Source: Drosophila miranda (lineage: Eukaryota > Arthropoda > Insecta > Diptera > Drosophilidae). Taken from it: 64,000 nt of DNA. Under the pieces are notes generated by a model. That model did no database searches, was not told where the DNA came from, and was given only the letters and a program-made list of their open reading frames with translations. Numbering within the stretch: the first letter of the stretch is position 1; each line of letters begins with the position of its first letter. The translations under genes and the position numbers were made by a program. The stretch spans positions 21,009,718-21,073,717 of the forward strand of contig NC_046673.1 in assembly GCF_003369915.1 (NCBI RefSeq), read 5' to 3'. Below, piece by piece: positions 52,328-64,000 of the stretch.

Positions 52328-52468
52328 TAGAGGTGGAGAACTATCGATGGAACTATCGACACTATCGATGGTAGGGCACTATCGCGCTACTACACTATCG
52401 ATGGTTCAATGTTTCGATAGTGGTCGATAGCATGGTTTACCCATCAGTAAAGAAAATTTGTGCGCATT
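52328..52468 (+). repeat. Left terminal inverted repeat of the hAT element
   Basis: About 141 bp, matching the reverse complement of 54533-54683 nearly base for base, from GTAGAGGTGGAG through CTATCGCGCTACTA to CCCATCAG.AAAGAA. It contains several ATCGAT and TCGATAG units. Confidence 0.88.
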
Positions 52469-52484
52469 TATTCAAAAGAAAGAA

Positions 52485-54182
52485 ATGGATCGCTTCTTTC
52501 AAAAAGGTAATACACTTCGCAAGATATTAGAAAGTATTTTTACGACATTTTTGACTAATTTAAGGCAAACGTCGCAGTTCTGCAGCGAATTGCGAGTGCA
52601 GCAGCACCGAAAGCGAAAAAAGTTCTGCAACCGAAAAATCGACAAAGAAGAAAAATAAAATTTCGGATGTATGGAAGTGTTTCCAAAAGTCTGATGACAG
52701 GAAATTCGCCAAGGGCCTCAATTGCAACAAGGAGTATAAGACCAGTGGAAACACTTCAAACTTGCATGACCACCTAGCTAGGTTCCCCCCGAATTTGAGG
52801 AGCCATACTCCCGATTCCGGCATACCAGCTGCAGATGCTTGTACTGACAGCGAAAACATTGCATCTACAAGCAGCAGTTGCAGATCGAGTATGCGGTCAA
52901 TGGAGTCGTGTTTTAAAAGAGCTGTTGTTTATGACGCAAACTCCAAGCGAAAAAAAGATATTGATAAAGTTTTAACAGAGATGGTTGCAAAAGATGTGCA
53001 GCCCTTTAGTATCGTTGAGAACGAAGGCTTTATCAAATATTCCCAAGTTATGGATCCACGATACAAACTTCCCAGCCGGACACATTTGAGAGACGTCATG
53101 ATGGCCAATCTCTTTAAAGAGATTTTTGGAGGAGATTTCTGACATTGCTATTACATGCGACTTGTGGACATCAAGTGCCAACTCGAGCTTGTTAACCGTC
53201 AAGGGCCATTTCGTGCATGAATATGAAATCAAAACCGCATCGTTAGCCACAAGGAAACTGAAAGATGCAACCAATCACTCAGCGCAAAATATTGCAGACA
53301 CCTTAAAGGATATATTGACATCTTGGAATGTCTTGGATAAAACGGTTTGTATTGTAACTGACAATGCCAGCTCAATGCTAAAAGCATGTGAAAACTTAAA
53401 GATCAGAAATCTGCCATGTTGCGCCCACACCATTAATTTGGTGGTCCAAGATGGTTTAAAGCTTGACCATGACGATGTTTCAAAAGCTTTATTTTCAAAA
53501 TGTAAAACCATAGTGAGGTTTTTCAAACAAAGTTCTATTGAGAACGAAAAATTAAAATTAGTTCAGGAAAATTTCGCAGAGAATTTCGAGAATATTAGCA
53601 AAATGCTTTATTGGAGTCGATCAAAAAACGCCTATAGGATGGCCACGATATTAGATCCGCGCTTCAAGAAAGATGGATTTCAGCTCAACTCAAATGCTGA
53701 ACAAGCTTCAGTCTTTCTTGAAAATGAATTGGTCAATTTGGCAAATATTGAAAACGCAGTTAACTTGTTGAAGCAAACACTACAACAGACGACGCATTTT
53801 TTGATTTTTTGGACCAACGATCCATTAGTAAGAAAAGGAATGTGCGATCGGATGCGATCATAATCAAAAGGCAGTATCTTGCCCCCCAAGAAATGGATCC
53901 TTTATTATGGATTAAGGTAAAAATAATATATAAAATAATCGACACTTAATATTAAGATTTTATAATAATTATTTTATTTTAATTTAATTGCAGGTCAACC
54001 AAACAGACTTTCCATTACTAAAATCATTGATATTTAAATATTTATGCATCCCAGCTACTTCTGTGGAGTCGGAAAGGGTTTTTAGCAAGGCAGGGCAAAT
54101 TGTCTCTGATAGACGAACAAGGCTCAAGGAAGAAAATGTAAACGTTCTGCTGTTTTTGAATACAAATCTTTGGTTACAATAG
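52485..54182 (+). pseudogene. hAT transposase relic (BED finger + hATC)
   Basis: A first short exon (52485-52506, MDRFFQK) is followed by a candidate intron ending before about 52590. The BED-finger region (ISDVWKCFQKSDDRKFAKGLNC, about 52655-52790) has Gly where the first zinc Cys is expected, and the HxxxH part is damaged. The RNase H-like core runs on to the C-terminal dimerisation domain. It carries EEISDIAITCDLWTS, VCIVTDNASSMLKAC and CCAHTINLVVQDGL, followed by ATILDPRFKK. A single-base frameshift lies at about 53115-53130 and a second at about 53786. The last exon (53994-54182) follows a 77-bp intron (53917-53993). In hAT elements this protein binds the TIRs and does cut-and-paste transposition by an RNase H-type fold; this copy cannot encode it intact. 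Confidence 0.88.
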
Positions 54183-54369
54183 AAAACATATAACAGAATC
54201 CAAGAAATACAAAAATTTAAATATATATTCAGAATACAAATATATGAACAATATACAGAGTTTTTTAACTTTTATTATTTTTAGCTTCTAGTTGGACCGC
54301 ATATTGCATTTAGAATTGTAATAATGCTTTTATCATCGAATCAACCGTCTTTTTACACTTTTAAAAACA

Positions 54370-54460
54370 CTCATTTTTATTACGACTATCGACCACTATC
54401 GATGGTACTATCGACCAATATCGATGGTTTTGAAAATACTATCGTCCACTATCGATGGCG
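54370..54460. repeat. Subterminal ACTATCGA array (hAT)
   Basis: Just inside the right terminal repeat, units such as ACTATCGACCACTATCGATG are repeated in tandem without the rest of the TIR. Probably subterminal transposase-binding repeats of the element. Confidence 0.6.
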
Positions 54461-54532
54461 TATTACCTTTTTGATTATTTTGTATCAATTCGCACAAATA
54501 ATCACAAATCAATTGCTCGCCAGAAATAAACT

Positions 54533-54683
54533 AATGCGCACAAATATTCTTTGCTGATGGGTAAGCCATACTATCGACCACTATCGCCCACTATCGAAAC
54601 ATTGAACCATCGATAGTTTAGTAGCGCGATAGTGCCCTACCATCGATAGTGTCGATAGTGACATCGATAGTTCTCCACCTCTA
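54533..54683 (-). repeat. Right terminal inverted repeat of the hAT element
   Basis: About 151 bp, the inverted match of 52328-52468, with one extra ~10-11-bp GCGATAGTG-type unit. It carries several ATCGAT/CGATAG units, close to the DRE (TATCGATA) and BEAF-type (CGATA) motifs. It ends 76 bp before the SMC3 start codon. Confidence 0.88.
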
Positions 54684-54759
54684 CTGGGCATTATTTATGT
54701 ATTTGTTGTAAACAAAAAGAGCGCGATTTTGTGCAAAAATCGTTGTCTACAATAATAAA

Positions 54760-58657
<3,898 letters not shown>

Positions 58658-59607
58658 ATACCTAGGACCTAGGACACACGTATCATACTAATTTCGGATT
58701 ATTCACATTTTTTTCTACTAGAAATATGAATTATGATTTATTATTTTTCAATGTTATACTTTTTTCCTTAACCTCTTGGATTTAGTTTCGCTTTAAGATG
58801 TCCCCGAGTTCGAGTCCAGTCCCCCTCTGTCGCGTTCTTTGTGCCCCAGCCCCTCCGTCTCCTATTTATTCCGATACAGATACAGATAAAGATATATAAA
58901 TATATATAGATATAGACACACAGACAAGGAGAATGAGAGTTTCCAGAGTAGCTCCGATGCCCCCCACACACCACTTATAGAAATAAATTTAAATAGATTT
59001 ACAATAACAATAAAAACGTGTACTACAAATAGTTTAAGGCCTGTTTAAGTTAAGGAATCCACGAAGATAAGAGCCAATTTGAACCAGCTCGTGGAGTGCC
59101 ACATTGTGCATCCGCCAGGCAGGATGCCCACGACCACCGTTGCTGCTTTCAGACCTGCCTGCTGGTTCTCACTCCCAGCCCATGGTGCGCGTCGCCACAG
59201 TTCGTCGGACGAGGCATCGCAGAGCTGTTCTGCCAGATTTTGGCCGTCTGCATAATCATTGGAAGATACTTTTTGGCCAACCTGTGGGACACCCGTGCAG
59301 GCAATAGTACATCAATTAGTAGATCAGCAAAGAGCATGGAATTGGAAGCGATATTAAAACACAAAGAACACTTAAATCTTATACGAAACAAGAAGCTTAA
59401 CCGAAAAGGCCTTTGCCTTTGCAGATCTCCAGGAAAATGTTCCAAAAACTCCATTGAAGACATCTTTCCGGATGGGATGCTAAAAGAAGGGGGATTTTTC
59501 AATCATTTTATGATTTATTTTTACTACAAAACGCATACAAATCCTAATCAATCGGAAACCTTAAATGTCACGGGAGGTGGTATCAAAAGGGGCAAGAGCA
59601 GTGGCTC
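58658..59607. other. SMC3 3' end and convergent 3'UTR of membrane gene
   Basis: AATAAA signals on the plus strand (58982-58987 and about 59010-59015) are likely SMC3 polyA sites. On the minus strand, an AATAAA (TTTATT at about 59514-59519) probably ends the convergent membrane-protein gene. A 178-codon plus-strand frame (59096-59632) also runs through here; see the separate entry. Confidence 0.5.
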
Positions 59608-59632
59608 TCAGCTGGCATCCAATTGCTCCTGA
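59096..59632 (+). other. Uncertain 178-codon open frame
   Basis: The frame begins MPHCASARQD and contains an amphipathic stretch ELFCQILAVCIIIGRYFLA, then LCLCRSPGKCSKNSIEDIFP. It overlaps the 3'UTR and the last coding bases of the membrane-protein gene on the other strand. No family was recognised, no polyA signal or promoter is assigned, and two shorter alternative frames overlap it. It may be a real small gene, part of an SMC3 3' exon or chance. Confidence 0.2.
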
Positions 59633-60330
59633 ATGGCATTGATGGCAAAGATGACGGAGAAGCACATGCCCACCGTTCCGACCTCCAGTTGGGTGATCTT
59701 GAACTGCAGCGGCAGGCGCCACAGGACAAAGTGATTCATGAGTACGAGCAGGGCCAGGCCCAGCGACCACCAGAACTCATCGACGATGGCAATGTGCCAC
59801 AGACAGTAGATGTTCCAGACGACACACAGCCCCAGGTTGGCGGCATCCAGCTGCACGATCTTTGCCCCCAAGGCGCTATGGCCGCCAAGGCACTGATTGC
59901 TGATGGCCAGTGTGAGAGTGGTGGACCACAGCATCACGGAGATCCATTGCCAGTCGGCGCCGGCAATCGTACCCAACTGCAGTCGGCTGTTAAGGTGCTG
60001 CAGTTCGCCGATGATGAGGGTGATAAAAAGCACCGAGGCGTAGCGGCGCGATTTTTCGCAGATGAGGCGCTGCACTGTGCCGGGATTGGGGTGTGTGTGC
60101 CGCAGCAGACACAGCAGGCTGTGGCCAAAGAAAATGCCAAAGGCGGCCTGGGCATAGCGGCCAATGCTGTGCTTCAGTCCCAGTCCTGAGCTGACGGCCA
60201 AGACGAAGTGGATCAGGCAGAGGGACAGCTTCGAGGAGCCACCAATGCCCGAGCCGGCCCCAGGCCCGGGACCGGCACTGTGTCCGTGTCCGTGTCCAGC
60301 AGCTGCACTCCCCTTATTACTGTTGGCCAT
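59608..60330 (-). CDS. Unidentified multipass membrane protein
   Basis: An uninterrupted 241-codon frame encodes 240 aa. Residues 1-33 are a Gly/Ser/Ala/His-rich cytosol-type leader (HGHGHSAGPGPGAGSG). The rest shows about six or seven hydrophobic segments, for example LCLIHFVLAVSSGLGL (~36-52), AAFGIFFGHSLLCLL (~63-77), SVLFITLIIGEL (~98-109), SVMLWSTTLTLAIS (~130-143), LGLCVVWNIYCLWHIAIV (~165-182), GLALLVLMNHFVLW and VGMCFSVIFAI. The compact, intronless frame starting at ATGGCCAAC looks like a genuine gene. It is not recognised as a named family, so no function is given. It converges with SMC3 and is divergent from Usf. DRE sites (TATCGATA) at about 60431-60438 and 60722-60729 lie upstream. 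Confidence 0.7.
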   Translation of the reverse strand: MANSNKGSAAAGHGHGHSAGPGPGAGSGIGGSSKLSLCLIHFVLAVSSGLGLKHSIGRYAQAAFGIFFGHSLLCLLRHTHPNPGTVQRLICEKSRRYASVLFITLIIGELQHLNSRLQLGTIAGADWQWISVMLWSTTLTLAISNQCLGGHSALGAKIVQLDAANLGLCVVWNIYCLWHIAIVDEFWWSLGLALLVLMNHFVLWRLPLQFKITQLEVGTVGMCFSVIFAINAIQEQLDAS

Positions 60331-61147
60331 CGAGGAAAAGCCGGTTTTCAGGCAACAACAACTGTGGGTGGGGGCTTCTTTGCGGCAATTCCTGGTCGGC
60401 TATATATATATACTATATACTATATTGATATATCGATATATGGATACAGTGACGAACACAAGTATTGGCCCAGTAGACTTTTCCGTTGGCTGCTGTTTTC
60501 ATAGCATATTCATTAAGATTTGTTATACAAAATTAGTTTCATTCGATAATATGATACATTTTTCTTAAGATTGCCTAATGGTTAAAAGAATAGTTTTATG
60601 GCATTTTTTTCAAAATCTATTTTTAACTCGAGTTCGATCGATTTGGTTCCCCTCTCTAGGTTACACACCTCTTAATCAACGTTATTTTAATATCGATACA
60701 TTATGAAAATACCGATGTAACTATCGATAGTGTTAGACGCCCATAAGCGAGCAGCATTATCCTTAACATGGCGCTGATCTGCATACCCTGGGAAAATGTA
60801 TATTATAGAATTGAGGTAATGTTTGTCACCCCAAGCTCCACAAACGATATTTTGCACTTTGTTGTCTTCTTGTGGAGACCAAGTATGAGTATAGCGATCA
60901 GGATTTACATACAGGAAACTAATCATATGCATGAATACGTCTAAAAAATCTCAATTTGAGAAAATTTCTTTATTAATTACGTTTTAAAAACAGTTTGAAG
61001 AAAAGTATCTTCAAATAGGGTATACAAAAGTACATACGGTTGATAAGCAACAAGTCTTCAAATCCAGCAGCATTGACATGACGAAATTGCGACTATTTTT
61101 TGTTGAAATATTTTGCTTAAACCTTTTTTTAGACAAGATCCAATAAA
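60331..61147. other. Divergent intergenic region with DRE sites
   Basis: Lies between the start of the minus-strand membrane gene and the repeat upstream of Usf. TATCGATA occurs at about 60431-60438 and 60722-60729, with a further ATCGATA near 60693. No gene supported. Confidence 0.5.
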
Positions 61148-61530
61148 AACAAGTATTTAAATTAAACCAGTTAAGTGGAAAATCAATTCATTAATCGTAT
61201 AAAATTATGTGGGTATGGCTGAAGGTTCTATCTAGCTAGTAATATTCCACGGAACATCAGAATCGAGGAATATGGTTTCCAATCCTTGACGGCTAACGAT
61301 TAACCTATTGCAAGCCAAGGGGGTATTTTAATATTCCACCAAAAATAATGAGAATCGAAATATTTTAGCTCAGACCAGGTGAATGATATCGTGGTTATTT
61401 TTTAAGTTCAGTGGAAAGGTGGCATGGATCTAAAAGAAGAATTTACAATTAGTAATATTCTCTGCCATTTACCTCAAGTAGTTGAACTATTTAAATAGAG
61501 GGGGCTTAAGTGGGCTAAGTTCGGTTTTTC
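61148..61530 (-). repeat. Dispersed repeat copy upstream of Usf
   Basis: Read on the minus strand, it matches 25959-26350 over most of its length, sharing GAACTTAGCCCACTT, CCCCCTTGGCTT..AATAGG and TTCCGTGGAATATTACTAGC. It is one of at least three copies or part-copies in this window. No coding frame. Confidence 0.65.
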
Positions 61531-61889
61531 ATCACACTGGTTGTTGTTAACAAATCGAGTTAAATGGCAACGCAAATGCGTAAAAAGTCGCCGTTGAGCC
61601 CTCTAATCGCGAAGAACCTGGTGGCCAACCACCGCGGCAGTTAATATCCAGATCCAGGCAGCAACGGGTCCAGCCAGGCAGGCAGCATAGCATCCCCGCA
61701 GCGCAGAACAAGTGCCAGCGCGAATCGAACCTGGGAACCAAAAGCTCCAATTGGACCTATCCGATCGGATTCCCTTCCCGATTGGAGTTACGTGAACGGA
61801 GCGCGGGAGAAAGTAGACAAAAACAGAAAAACATAAGCAGATTTCGTTGCCTGCCAGATGAAAGCAGCAGTCGATCGTCGGTCGACGCT

Positions 61890-63464
61890 ATGAACGCCAA
61901 GAAACGCCAACGTCTGGACCTGGGGCTGGAACTAGCTGCCTCGACGGCCCTGGCTACTGGAGCAGCAGGTGGACCAGCAGCAGCTGCCACAACGACCACC
62001 ACAGCCGAGCTATCCGATGCTTTGTTAGCCAGTTCGTTTGGCAATGGCCAGAGCCTGTTCCTCACCAGCGCCGGCAATGGCAGCGGCGGTGCCCAGATCC
62101 TTTTGTCCATCTGCGGTGACGAAAACTCGGATGAGTCGCAGGAGTACTATGCCATCAAGCAGGAGCCCGATATGGATTTGAATTCTCTGCTGCCGAACAG
62201 CCTACAGCTGCCCACTGGCTGTGAGATCTATCTGGTGAAGGACACCACAATCAGTTCGCCCATCCAGCTGAGTGGACACAACCATACCCATTCCCATACC
62301 CACACACAGACCCACCCCCAGACGCGCACTCAAACCCAGAGCATTCCGCCAAAGGCAACCATCAAACTGGAGCCGGATTCGATGAGCGACCGCTGTGGTC
62401 TCACTGTAAATAAGCTATGCACATCGTCCACGAATATTCTGTACGTGAGTAACGGCGGCAGTGGCGAGCATTCACATCCCTCCACAAATGCTACGGCAAC
62501 GCCAGAGACCACGACATCAACAGGAACAGGAACAGGATCAGCAGCGGGAACACCAAAACCAAATCAATCTGTGGCGGCAACGATAGCCAAAGTGGCGACA
62601 GCAGCAGCCGCCGCATCTACAGCCGCCACATCTACAAGCACAATGCGTGCTCTGAAGCTGGTCGAGGAGACGCATGTGGGAGCAGCAGCAGCAGCAGCAG
62701 CAGCAAGCACGGCCAGTGCGGTTGGTGATGCCACAGCCACTGCCACCTCTAAATTGGATGCGTACAAGAAGCGGGACGATAAGCGCCGTGCCACGCACAA
62801 TGAGGTGGAGCGGCGACGTCGCGACAAGATCAACTGCTGGATATTCAAGCTGAAGGAGATGCTGCCCGCCGAGGGCAGCCGCTACAGGCCACCACCCCCC
62901 AGCAGTGGGCAAATGGAGTCGGTGAGCATCAGTCTGAGTTCGAGCACCAGCGAGGCCAGCACCAGTCCCGGCCTCAGAATCAACCCGAGCGCCAATGGAC
63001 GGACGCCGCCCAACGACTCCAAGTCGCAGATATTGATCAAGGCCTGTGAGTACATCAAGAGCATGCAGGGCGAGATAGACAAGTGAGTAGAGCAAGAACG
63101 ATAACGAGAACGGGAGAGTGGAAAGGAAAGGGTCATGTCATCTGATACATACATACGTATATTTTGTATATGCAGCTTGCGCGAGGGCCTGCGTGAGGCG
63201 GACAAGCTGCGTGTGACCAATAAGACGCTGCGGGATGAACTAAACAGCTTGAAGCGTCAGCAGGAGCTGCAGGAGCGCTTCCACACCAGCACCGACGGTG
63301 GATCGTTTAATGTGACGCTCAATTCGTTGAATAGCTCTGCTACCAGTGACCTGTTCGATGGCATAGATGGGCCACACCAAGGCGTCGGCATGGGCATGGG
63401 CATGGGGATGGGTATGGGGGCCTTTGGCAAACGCGGTCTCATGATAGCCGACTTCGATGAATAG
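61890..63464 (+). CDS. Usf: Upstream stimulatory factor, bHLH-ZIP
   Basis: Exons 61890-63082 and 63176-63464 are joined by a 93-bp intron and give 493 aa. The Met of MNAKKRQR was chosen as start because it opens the conserved-looking part; an in-frame Met upstream at 61782 would add 36 residues. The N-terminal half is Ala/Thr/His-rich (HNHTHSHTHTQTH) with a poly-Ala run. The DNA-binding domain begins around residue 293 with KRDDKRRATHNEVERRRRDK, the USF basic region that reads CACGTG E-boxes. Helix 1 is followed by a long ~50-residue loop, helix 2 (SKSQILIKACEYIKSM) and a leucine-zipper-like coiled coil (NLREGLREADKLRV). The C-terminus has a GMGMGM run and ends IADFDE. USF dimers regulate transcription in the nucleus. 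A polyA signal is at 63595-63600. Confidence 0.9.
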
Positions 63465-64000
63465 GGTAATAGTTATAGGAGGGGTTTGGCGCTAGCGCTG
63501 GCGCTGGGTAAAACGCCCCCCGCCGCCGCCCACCCTCTACCACACCAGCCTCAAGCATCCTCCAAAGAACGACGTACCACGTACAATAAATTTGGAAAGA
63601 CAAGTGATTTCCTGTTATCGCTGTTAAAACATTACATATTTATATAGAACAAAAACTATATTATTAATTAATTAATTAATTTAAAATACATTTTTTTTTT
63701 GAGAGCACGGATCCTCATAACATTTATTTGCCATATCCTTCCTCTGTTGTTTGAAGGGTAATCGTATCTCATGCCATACATCCCTCAACATATACATATG
63801 TAGTACACATAATATTACGAAGCCTACGATACCTACTTAAACCTTTTGTCTTAAGCATCCATTTATGCCATTTTCCATTTACAAAGAACTACAACAAAAT
63901 GAAACATTATTATATATACCCATACGCCCCACACCCCACACCCCACTCCATATACTTGGATTTATACATCCCATATATATGTATACTATCCTATAAAGTT
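63465..64000. other. Usf 3'UTR and downstream AT-rich DNA
   Basis: The Usf 3'UTR ends after AATAAA at 63595-63600. Beyond it the DNA is AT-rich with TATATG-type repeats and no supported gene up to the window edge. Confidence 0.6.

Larger units (their letters stand above)
52328..54683 (+). mobile_element. Decayed hAT-family DNA transposon
   Basis: About 2.36 kb bounded by long inverted repeats starting TAGAGGTGGAGAACTATCGA and containing a hAT transposase relic in between. The transposase ends with the hAT C-terminal dimerisation motif (TSVESERVFSKAGQIVSDRR) and starts with a BED-type finger. No clear 8-bp target-site duplication is seen: the flanks ATTAAGCG and CTGGGCAT do not match, so one end may have been rearranged or the insertion is old. 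Both inverted repeats and the subterminal DNA are packed with ACTATCGA units. Confidence 0.9.

Noticed and set aside
61700..61740. GGTTCGATTC on the minus strand, tRNA T-loop-like
   Set aside because: No tRNA cloverleaf fits; it lies in the Usf leader.

Overview
The window looks like a fruit-fly (Drosophila) genome, probably X-chromosomal. The gene set is of fly type: Arp2/Arp14D next to two calcineurin A genes of the Pp2B-14D/CanA-14F type, then SMC3 and Usf. Introns are short (58-91 bp). The DNA also carries DRE (TATCGATA) and Ohler motif-1 promoter signals, DINE-1/INE-1-like fragments and the dense microsatellites usual for flies. Divergence and repeat content suggest a species outside the melanogaster group (obscura-group-like), but that is inference.

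Layout. 1-9.5 kb: no recognisable coding gene, only low-complexity DNA and one candidate promoter/5'UTR near 3.85 kb (+). 9.57-10.23 kb: a two-exon, diverged proteasome beta3-like gene (+). 11.1-11.4 kb: a MITE-like inverted-repeat element. 12.0-12.6 kb: a broken, LRR-like gene relic (-). 13.9-18.3 kb: Arp2 (-), seven coding exons including a 15-nt microexon. 23.3-25.1 kb and 33.2-35.0 kb: two calcineurin A catalytic-subunit genes in tandem (-), each an uninterrupted reading frame. 35-52 kb: a long AT/GA/GT-rich stretch with two DINE-1-like fragments and no convincing gene. 52.3-54.7 kb: a decayed hAT transposon with ~140-150 bp terminal inverted repeats, ending 76 bp before the start codon of SMC3. 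54.8-58.7 kb: SMC3 (+), five coding exons, 1200 aa. 59.6-60.3 kb: an unidentified multipass membrane protein (-). 61.9-63.5 kb: Usf bHLH-ZIP factor (+).

The genes do not form one pathway. They are mostly housekeeping: actin branching, Ca2+/calmodulin phosphatase signalling, sister-chromatid cohesion and E-box transcription. Several carry motif-1/DRE-type promoters.

Most interesting observations: (1) a ~1.12 kb tract in which the two calcineurin genes differ at only four positions, all synonymous, with sharp edges, indicating recent gene conversion; (2) a hAT element whose ATCGAT-rich inverted repeat sits where the SMC3 promoter should be; (3) a phase-neutral 15-nt microexon in Arp2; (4) a strongly diverged proteasome beta3 paralogue; (5) a near-identical motif-1/DRE/'ataccg' promoter module at both Arp2 and the first calcineurin gene.
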